The notes under the pieces were generated by a model, which worked only from the letters and a program-made list of their open reading frames with translations, did no database searches and was not told where the DNA came from. Source: an uncultured Flammeovirgaceae bacterium (GTDB lineage Bacteria; Bacteroidota; Bacteroidia; Cytophagales; MED-G16). From it: a stretch of DNA of 64,000 bases. Positions within the stretch are counted from its first letter, which is position 1. Every line of letters begins with the position of its first letter. Both the position numbers and the translations under genes were made by a program. Below are positions 43,673 to 51,800 of this stretch, in pieces. The stretch is from positions 41,650 through 105,649 of the forward strand of contig CAJXDN010000004.1 in NCBI GenBank assembly GCA_913052485.1. The letters are read 5' to 3'.

Positions 43673-44984
43673 AATTTGGATAATTTTTGAGAGAGAATAT
43701 TTACAAAGAGTTAAAAAGAAGTCATTCATTTTATCTACTTTATTAACTCCATTAATTTTTCCTTTTTTTATTTTTATTACCATCTTATTAATAGGTTCCG
43801 ATGAGCAAGAAATAAGAAGAATAGCCGTAGTTGACGAATCAAGTCTTTTTGAGGACTCGCTATTAATAGGTAATAGCTATTTCTTTGAAAGTTCTGAAAA
43901 TATAAGTTCTCTTCAAACAAAAGTTCTTGATGGAGATTTATACGGTTCATTAATTATTCCGCCGATGGATATCTATGATCCAAAAGCAATTAATTTTTAC
44001 TCTAAAAATATTCCAAGTAGTGATTTTATAAATGATGTTGAAAGGGTTTTTGAAGAAAAAATAAGAAGTAGAAAAATTAATGAACTCCAACTTGATAAGT
44101 CTTCACTAGATAAATTGAGGACAAATATTTTAATAGATACTTACAGTGTTGATGAAAGTACCATATCAGACAGTGGTGAACTTGATGTAAACAAATCAAG
44201 TTCTGGTTTAGCCTTTGGTTTGGGTTATTTTAATGGTTTTTTGATTTATATGTTTGTCTTTATCTATGGAAGTTTTATCCTACAGAGTGTATTGGATGAG
44301 AAGACAAGTAAGGTCGTTGAGGTTATTGTCTCATCAGTGAAGCCAATTCAATTGATGATGGGAAAGGTATTGGGTGTAGGAGCTGTTGCATTTACTCAAA
44401 TATTTATATGGATTGTTTTAGTTTTTTCAATATCAACTCTTACCTCGATATATTTTGGAATTGACAGTGCTGAAACCACACAAATTGTAAATAATCAAGA
44501 ACAGATGGATCAATCTAAGGAAATGGTTGCTGGATTTTATGAACTTTTTTCAACAGTTGATATCTCTAAATTGGTTTTTGTATTCTTAATTTATTTTACA
44601 GGAGGGTTTTTTCTATATGGTGCTTTCTTTGCTGCTATAGGTTCCGCTGTTGATAATTTACAGGATGCTAGTCAATTTACTTTACCAATTTCACTTCCTA
44701 TTATTGCCAGCTTAATGTTTATGGGAGTAATCTTAGAAAACCCAGAGAGTAATGCATCTTTATTTTTAAGTTTATTTCCCTTTACCTCTCCGATTCTGAT
44801 GATGGCAAGACTACCTTTTGGAGTTCCTGATTGGCAATTAATTTTATCAATTTTTCTCTTAATTGTCTTTGTAGTTTTTGCGCTATGGTTTGCAGGAAGA
44901 ATATATAGGGTTGGAATTTTAACAACTGGTTCAAAAATCACTTATAAATTGCTATGGAAGTGGTTTGTTATGAAGAATTACTGA
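43665..44984 (+). CDS. ABC-2 type permease (NatB-like)
   Basis: A 439-residue membrane protein: one N-terminal helix (about 22-44), a large extracytoplasmic domain (45-180) and five or six C-terminal helices, the layout of ABC-2/NatB permeases. The motif DEKTSKVVEVIVSSVKPIQ after the second helix is the coupling segment that contacts the ATPase. It overlaps the ATPase gene by 8 bp. A GGAGG lies in front of the ATG, but inside the upstream coding sequence. Its start with WIIFEREYLQRVKKKSF matches the NatB N-terminus. Confidence 0.92.
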   Translation: MNKIWIIFEREYLQRVKKKSFILSTLLTPLIFPFFIFITILLIGSDEQEIRRIAVVDESSLFEDSLLIGNSYFFESSENISSLQTKVLDGDLYGSLIIPPMDIYDPKAINFYSKNIPSSDFINDVERVFEEKIRSRKINELQLDKSSLDKLRTNILIDTYSVDESTISDSGELDVNKSSSGLAFGLGYFNGFLIYMFVFIYGSFILQSVLDEKTSKVVEVIVSSVKPIQLMMGKVLGVGAVAFTQIFIWIVLVFSISTLTSIYFGIDSAETTQIVNNQEQMDQSKEMVAGFYELFSTVDISKLVFVFLIYFTGGFFLYGAFFAAIGSAVDNLQDASQFTLPISLPIIASLMFMGVILENPESNASLFLSLFPFTSPILMMARLPFGVPDWQLILSIFLLIVFVVFALWFAGRIYRVGILTTGSKITYKLLWKWFVMKNY

Positions 44985-45017
44985 TATTAAATTTAAAAAT
45001 ATTTAAATAATAATTAT

Positions 45018-45317
45018 ATGTTTAATCTATTTTTTGAGGGAGGAACTCTTTTTATGTCCCTAATTTCTTTTTTTCTAATTATGACTGCTGTGTCATTTTA
45101 TACTCATAGTGAGAAACTTAAAACATATGGAAATCTTGGACTTGCCTGTGGTATGTTGGGGTCTTTCATTGGATTATATTCCGCTTTTAATTTAATACAG
45201 CAAGTAGGAAATATTTCCCCAGCTATCTTAGCTGGTGGTCTTAGAGTTGCACTAATTTGTTCTATATATGGAATCATTGTTTATGTAATTTCTAGATTAC
45301 TATCTCTTTTCAGATAA
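45018..45317 (+). CDS. mini MotA/TolQ/ExbB-like membrane protein
   Basis: A 99-residue protein with three hydrophobic helices. The stretch GNLGLACGMLGSFIGLYSAF and then ISPAILAGGLRVALICSIYGI matches the last two helices of the MotA/TolQ/ExbB proton-channel family, where a small residue-rich helix pair lines the H+ path. It lacks the large cytoplasmic insert of true ExbB, and no ExbD/TolR partner is next to it. It starts 33 bp after the permease. Whether it conducts protons or is a structural relic is unknown. Confidence 0.7.
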   Translation: MFNLFFEGGTLFMSLISFFLIMTAVSFYTHSEKLKTYGNLGLACGMLGSFIGLYSAFNLIQQVGNISPAILAGGLRVALICSIYGIIVYVISRLLSLFR

Positions 45318-45437
45318 TTTTATATTTTTATTTTCCTATTTAATAATTATCAGTAATTCATAATTTCTACTAAGAGGGTAGAGGAAAATAATATTATTCT
45401 TGGGAAACAAATCATTTTATTATCTGTTTATAATAAT

Positions 45438-46883
45438 ATGCTGAATAATAAAATTAATGTTTTTTGGTTTAAGAGAGATCTCAGGATTCTTGATAATTTA
45501 CCTCTTTTTGAAGCTTCAAAAAGAGATGCTAAATTATTACTGATATATGTTATTGAAGACTTTCTGCTAAATGATAAACATTACAGTGATATTCATTGGA
45601 ATTTTATAAAACAATCAATTGATGATATTAATAAATCTTTAGGAGAAAAGTCAATCCTTTTTGTCAGATCTGATGTTATTTCTGCATTAAAAAAAATTAA
45701 TAAAAAATTTAAGATTCAATCTATTTATTCTCATCTAGAAACTGGAATTGATATCACATATCAAAGGGATAAAAAAGTTAGTAAATATTGTAAGGCGAAT
45801 GCTATAAACTGGTTTGAATATGAGAAAAATTATGTTAAGAGGGGTTTAAAAAATAGAAAAAAATGGATTGAAGGTTGGAATGAGTACGTTAGAAGTCCTA
45901 TCGTCAACATAGATTTAGATAGACTTGATCTTATAGATCCTAATGAGTTTAAAGATGAATTCATTTTATTAAGTACTAATACAAAAAATAATAAAAATAT
46001 TCAGCCTGGAGGTACATCTAATGCACTTAAATATTTAGAGACTTTCTCAGATAATAGAATAAAAAACTACAATAAAAATATTTCAAAACCGCAGGAGTCC
46101 CGATTCTCGTGTAGTAGATTATCCCCATACATATCCTGGGGAAATTTATCTTCTAGATATATTTGGCAAAAATTAAAAAAATCAATTGATCACGGAAATT
46201 CTAAATTTCAGGTAAACTCATTTCTCTCAAGATTAAGATGGAATTCTCATTTTATACAAAGATTTGAGATGGAATCAAGTATTGAATTTAGTAGTGTAAA
46301 TAGAGGTTATCAGATAATAAAAAAGAAAATAAATGATAGTTATTACACTGCCTGGACTGATGGTGAGACGGGTTTTCCATTGGTTGACGCATCAATAAAA
46401 TGTCTAAAAGCAACAGGTTACCTTAATTTTAGAATGAGATCAATGATAGTTTCATTTTTTACACATCATCTGTGGCAGCCTTGGCAATTATCTTCTCATT
46501 TTCTAGCAAGAAACTTTTTAGATTTTGAACCTGGGATTCATTATTCACAGCTTCAGATGCAGGCAGGTGAAACTGGTGTCAATACAATTAGAATATACAA
46601 TCCGACTAAAAATGCTATTGAGAAAGATAAAGAAGCAATATTTATAAAAAAATGGATACCAGAACTAAAAAATGTTCCAAAACCGTTAGTATTTGAACCA
46701 TGGAAAATGTCAGAGGTAGAGCAGAAGCTTTTCAATTGTGAAATAGGTAAAAACTATCCAGGTCGAATTGTAGATATAGCTGTAACAAGAAAATATGCAT
46801 TAGATAAACTTTGGGGTATGAGAAGAAATGTTGAAGTTAAAGTTGATAAGAAGCGAATACTAAGTAGACACATAAATTCATAA
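45438..46883 (+). CDS. cryptochrome/DNA photolyase family protein
   Basis: A 481-residue flavoprotein. The N-terminal alpha/beta antenna domain begins INVFWFKRDLRILDNLPL. The C-terminal FAD domain shows the conserved WTDGETGFPLVDASIKCL and FRMRSMIVSFFTHHL (FAD and substrate pocket). Instead of the usual GWQW segment it has YSQLQMQAGETGVNTIRIYNP, followed by the common IKKWIPEL. This variant occurs in a bacterial branch distinct from E. coli PhrB. It may repair UV dimers with blue light or act as a cryptochrome. It is monocistronic, with 120 bp upstream that show no clear operator. Confidence 0.88.
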   Translation: MLNNKINVFWFKRDLRILDNLPLFEASKRDAKLLLIYVIEDFLLNDKHYSDIHWNFIKQSIDDINKSLGEKSILFVRSDVISALKKINKKFKIQSIYSHLETGIDITYQRDKKVSKYCKANAINWFEYEKNYVKRGLKNRKKWIEGWNEYVRSPIVNIDLDRLDLIDPNEFKDEFILLSTNTKNNKNIQPGGTSNALKYLETFSDNRIKNYNKNISKPQESRFSCSRLSPYISWGNLSSRYIWQKLKKSIDHGNSKFQVNSFLSRLRWNSHFIQRFEMESSIEFSSVNRGYQIIKKKINDSYYTAWTDGETGFPLVDASIKCLKATGYLNFRMRSMIVSFFTHHLWQPWQLSSHFLARNFLDFEPGIHYSQLQMQAGETGVNTIRIYNPTKNAIEKDKEAIFIKKWIPELKNVPKPLVFEPWKMSEVEQKLFNCEIGKNYPGRIVDIAVTRKYALDKLWGMRRNVEVKVDKKRILSRHINS

Positions 46884-46940
46884 TTCTTAATTTATATAAC
46901 AAATTATATTGTAATTCAATTTTTTTTTTTAGATTAAATT

Positions 46941-48002
46941 ATGAAAGAAATAATACTACCAGGAAAACTAGGAAATTCTAAGACCCAGTTAAAAGATGAC
47001 CCTAGGCTTGACCCTAGAATTTTAGAGAAAATTATACCATACAGCATGGAGGTCGACCCTGAGTCACCGGAATTAACCGTGAACTCATCTGAAGATGAAA
47101 AGATTAAATTTTTATCAGAATCTGAGTCTGATTATCAGAATATCTTCGCAGATTTTTTTCCAAATGTAAAGACTCCTGATAATGTAAAAGTTGAATCTGT
47201 TACGATTAAAAGCAGTGATAATTTAGATATCAACCTTCATATTCATAGGCCAGTTAGTCAAAATGGTGATATCCCTTGCGTACTCCACACGCACGGTGGT
47301 GGAATGTCAATACTTACTGCTCAGGATCCAAATTATGTGTCTTGGAGAAATAAATTAGCAGGTAAAGGTATGCTTGTCGTTGGTGTTGATTTCCGAAATG
47401 TTGCAGGTGTTTTGGGTAATAATCCTTTCCCAGCAGGTTTGAATGACTGCTATGACGCCTTAAACTGGGTACATGATAATAAGAAGAAATTACAGTTTTC
47501 CAAACTAATTATTTCTGGTGAATCCGGTGGTGGAAACTTATCTATTGCAACAGCACTAAAAGCAAAAGTTGAAGGTAACATACATATGGTTGATGGAGTT
47601 TACTCTCAATGTCCATATATTTCTAATCATTACGATAAGAGTGATAATAAATTAATCTCATTACATGAAAATGACGGATATTTTTTGAGTGCTTCAATGA
47701 TGGAAATAATGGCATCATGCTATGATGGAAAAGATAGTAGAGACCCACTTGCGTGGCCTTATCATGCCAAAAAAGATATCCTGAAAGGACTGCCTCCTCA
47801 TTTTATTTGTGTAAATGAACTTGATCCTCTAAGAGACGAAGGACTAGTATTTTTTAGGATGCTTTTAGATGCAGGGGTTGAAGCAAAAGCAATGACCCTC
47901 CATGGCACAATACATGCTGGTGAATTAATATTTGGTGAGGCTCTTCCTGAGTTGTATGATACCTGTGCATGCAGTGTATATGATTTTGCAAAAAGCCTGT
48001 AG
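46941..48002 (+). CDS. alpha/beta hydrolase, hormone-sensitive lipase (HSL) family
   Basis: A 353-residue protein with no signal peptide. The oxyanion motif is HGGG (118-121), the nucleophile is Ser195 in GESGGG, and the acid and base are in NELDPLRDE and GTIHAG. These mark HSL-type (bacterial family IV) carboxylesterases, which act on short acyl or aryl esters and sometimes on plant or algal acetyl esters. A 75-residue N-terminal cap is present. The next gene (DUF1080) starts 16 bp after its stop, so both are probably co-transcribed. Confidence 0.88.
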   Translation: MKEIILPGKLGNSKTQLKDDPRLDPRILEKIIPYSMEVDPESPELTVNSSEDEKIKFLSESESDYQNIFADFFPNVKTPDNVKVESVTIKSSDNLDINLHIHRPVSQNGDIPCVLHTHGGGMSILTAQDPNYVSWRNKLAGKGMLVVGVDFRNVAGVLGNNPFPAGLNDCYDALNWVHDNKKKLQFSKLIISGESGGGNLSIATALKAKVEGNIHMVDGVYSQCPYISNHYDKSDNKLISLHENDGYFLSASMMEIMASCYDGKDSRDPLAWPYHAKKDILKGLPPHFICVNELDPLRDEGLVFFRMLLDAGVEAKAMTLHGTIHAGELIFGEALPELYDTCACSVYDFAKSL

Positions 48003-48018
48003 TTTATAATTATCAATA

Positions 48019-48771
48019 ATGATAAATTATTTTATCATCCTAAGTTTATTTCTTGATTTTTCTCAAAGTAATGATTGGGTCTATCTATTTAATGGTAAAG
48101 ACCTTGAAGGCTGGCAAGTAAAAATTAAAAACCACGAATTAGGTGATAATTATAATAATACCTTTAAAGTATCAAATGGATATTTAAAGGTATCCTATGA
48201 AAATTATCAGTCTTTTGACGAAAAATTTGGTCATATTTTTTATATCGGAAAAGAATTTAAAAATTATCACCTATCTCTAGACTATAAATTTAGTGGTAAT
48301 CATTTAGTTGGTGCTCCTGATTGGTCGATTAAAAATAGTGGTATTATGATACACTGTCAGGATCCAAAATCAATGCTTTTCTCTCAGGATTTTCCAGTTA
48401 GTGCTGAAATGCAATTATTAGGAGGTTTATCAGATGGAGAAAGGCCTACTGCCAACATATGTACTCCTGGAACAGATGTTGATATTAATGGTGAAAAGGC
48501 AAAATATCATTGTATTAATTCAAGATCAACAACATTTAATGAAGATGATTGGGTTAATGTCGAAGTCATAGTTTACTCAGATTCCTTGATTCATCATATA
48601 GTTGAGAAGGATACAGTGTTAACATACACTAACATAAGGGTTGGAGGTGATGAAATACCTAAAAATTATTTAAATAGAGTTGAGGAGCCACTTAAAAGTG
48701 GGTTTATTTCACTTCAATCAGAAGGTCACCCAATAGAGTTTAGAGAAATTAGAATTAAAGAATTAAAGTAA
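48019..48771 (+). CDS. secreted DUF1080 (3-keto-disaccharide hydrolase-like) protein
   Basis: A 250-residue protein with an N-terminal signal peptide. It is a single DUF1080 jelly roll: WVYLFNGKDLEGWQVK, FYIGKEFKNYHLSLDYKF, NSGIMIHCQDP, EMQLLGG, DWVNVEVIVYSDSLIHHI and a closing PIEFREIRIKEL. Members of this fold are related to concanavalin-like glycosidases, and some hydrolyse 3-keto-glycosides. It follows the HSL-type esterase by 16 bp. Catalytic residues cannot be fixed from the sequence alone. Confidence 0.87.
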   Translation: MINYFIILSLFLDFSQSNDWVYLFNGKDLEGWQVKIKNHELGDNYNNTFKVSNGYLKVSYENYQSFDEKFGHIFYIGKEFKNYHLSLDYKFSGNHLVGAPDWSIKNSGIMIHCQDPKSMLFSQDFPVSAEMQLLGGLSDGERPTANICTPGTDVDINGEKAKYHCINSRSTTFNEDDWVNVEVIVYSDSLIHHIVEKDTVLTYTNIRVGGDEIPKNYLNRVEEPLKSGFISLQSEGHPIEFREIRIKELK

Positions 48772-48804
48772 AAATTTATTCACCAGTTCTGGTTATAAAT
48801 TATG

Positions 48805-48817
48805 GGTTTTTTAAACC
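48805..48817 (+). terminator. weak hairpin after DUF1080 gene
   Basis: GGTTT (48805-48809) pairs with AAACC (48813-48817) across TTT. The downstream sequence is AT-rich but has no clean T tract. It is the only hairpin in the 117-bp gap and could be a weak terminator. Confidence 0.25.
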
Positions 48818-48888
48818 ACAAAATTTATTTTTAATATATTCTAATCTTAGTATAAAAAAATTATTAATTTTATTTTAAACTATTTCTT

Positions 48889-51800
48889 TTGAGATTTTTA
48901 ATAATTCTGTTTTCTTTTTTAGTATATAATGGGTATTCACAAAATACTCTAACAATAGAAGTTAATGGTCTCGAGGACGGTGACTCTGCAAAGATTAAAT
49001 TATCTAGCGGAACATCTGACCTTCTTGTTAAAAAAGCACTTAATCCAACTAATAAAAAAGCTCAGGTTGTTTTTTCAGACTTAAGTTCAGCAGATGATTG
49101 GGTAGTTGCTATCGATGCACCAGGTTATGCTTATCCTACTTCAAAAGTAATTTCAATTCCAACAGTCTCATCTCTTAGCATAGATATTACTAAGTATTCA
49201 AGTAATTCTTTTATTTATGAATGGCAAGATGATAGTAGCTACGTTGGTCATGCAACTCAGACATACATAAATGAACCCTTCAGTCTGGTCGTTTTAGATG
49301 ATACCATTGATATTTCAATTAATTTTCCTTCTATTAAACTTAGAGAGGAATATGGCATTGTATTATCTAATGAAGAAAAAGAATGGTCTGATGAAGATGC
49401 TTTTAGATTATATTCTAATCTTGAGAGGTTTGAAGATATTATTTCTCCAAAAGAAGGTGAAGGTCAAGTTACAGATTTTTCAACTGGAGAATATCTAAAT
49501 TCAGTATGGATTCTTACAGATGATGTAATAGAAAATGATATATCAGTAAATACTATAGATAATGTTATAACTGTTAAATTATCCTCTGCATCTTTAACCT
49601 ATGCTGAGCCATTGACAGTTAAATTGGATGGAATTAGAGGTAAATTTTATTCAAAAAGATTATATCAAGCGGTACTTCGATATTTTTCAGATTTTGGAAA
49701 TAATAAAGAAGTTCTTGATAAAATAGCTCAAAATAGATTTGGATTTAGATGGATGGTTTCTGATAGTGAAACTTCTACGTTAATGGATGAGCCTGCTGAT
49801 CATTTTCAAGAATTCTTTCCAGAAGAAAAATTAGAAATTTTATCTATGCTTGAAGAGTTGCCAGAGGGTATGCATCGACTTGAATGTAATAATTACTTAG
49901 TTAGAAGGGTAAATGGTCAGGATAACCCTGTTTATCCTCAGGCACCAGCTATTGCTTGGACAAGTGGGGTTATGGAATGGATGGAAAAAGCTTTCAAAAA
50001 CTCATCTTATTCATATATGAGAAGATTAATATTACATGAGAAAGCACATTACCTCTGGCAATGTTATGTAGATCAACAAACTAAAGATGAATGGGCAGAA
50101 CTTGGTGGATGGTATGAAGACCCTCTTTCTTCTACTGGTTGGAGTACATGGAAAACTGCTGAATTTGTTTCAGCTTATGGCCATGAAAAAAATCCAAACG
50201 AAGATTTTGCTGAGTCAATATCTTGGTATGTTGAAAATGTAGATGGTTTGAAATCAAGATCAATGCAGAAATATGAATTTATTAGAGATAGAGTAATGAG
50301 TGGAACAAGATATATTTCAAAAATTCGTGATGATTTAACATTTACAGTTTATAATTTATTTCCAGACTACTTTTATCCAGGTAAAGTAATTGGTACTAAA
50401 GTTGAAGTACTTGGAGAACCTGAAGAAGATAAAAAAATAAAATTTACAATAAAAGTAAAATCAGATTCCGTTGAATTAGACGGAGCTTCATTAGCATTGA
50501 TAAGATTTCATTCTTCAATTGGAACTTTATTTGATATGTATTTAAATCCTGTCAATGGTAGTATTGATTCTGTATTAACAGGAGAGTATACAATGAATAA
50601 ACATGCAAAGTCTGGATATTGGAGACCTATACAAATAGTAGTTTGGGATAATGTTGGTAATCAAAGACTTGAGAACAATAATACTGTTGGTGCTAAAGTA
50701 TTTGTCAATAATCCTCTTGAAGATATTGATCCGCCAAAATACATATCTTATTCATTAGATACGATCACTGATTTGTTCCATCAAACGGGACAAGATCTTT
50801 ATAAAGATAATTCTGGAGGAAATGAGGGACCTGTTGAATACAGAGCCCTAAGAGTTACAACTAATTGGTTTGATAAAAGTCCCTTGAAAAGATCATTAGC
50901 TAGAATTCAATTTAGAAATACTTCTGTTTACTCTTTGGATACTCAAGTAAGTTCTCCTTGTGGTCCAACACATAATTGTACAGATTCATTATTGAATGGA
51001 TATAATTCAATAAAGACTTTTAAAATGTATGCTGCTATACCTGAATATTATCCATCTGATTATTATAGTATTACATTTCTTAATACAACAGATATAGCTA
51101 AGAATGTTTCTAGCACTTGGCTAAGTGTTGATACTGCAAGTTTTAATGATAATCCTACTAAAGGTATTTTTAAAGATTTGAGAGATAGTATTTACATTGA
51201 GACTTCTTATCCCGATACCCTTGCACCTATTGCAAAAATTGGAGTAGGAGAGATTTTAATTGATGCAGAACCTGTAAATCCCGTTTCACCTGACGGTGAG
51301 ACAAAAATTGAAATTAAAGTTATAGCAAAAGATACGAGTAATTATTTTGGTAAAGAAGCTTCATTAACGAAAATTGAATATATTTTAAGAGATCCTAAAG
51401 GAATTGATCATAGATTTCAATACTTTCCAGATGGAGGTAATGGATTTGGTACTCTAACACCAGATTCCGCAGCTTATGAATGGAATTCATATAAAATGAA
51501 TGCAAGATTACCAAAAGGTTCTACTCCTGGTTTATGGGGAATGACAGAATTGTTACTATGGGATAAAGCAGGTAATCAAAGAAGATATTCATTCGTGGAG
51601 TATGTAAGGTTTGATTTAATAAAATCAGATATTGTTCTTACCTCGCCACTTTATGCTGAGATAACTGACAAGCTAGTTAATGCATCAAATGTTGATTCTA
51701 TAAGTGCTTTCATTACATGTACACCATGTTCTGACCTTAAGTATAATTATACAATTTACAGTCTAATGGGTGGGGTTGTAAAGACAGGAGAGAAACTGAT

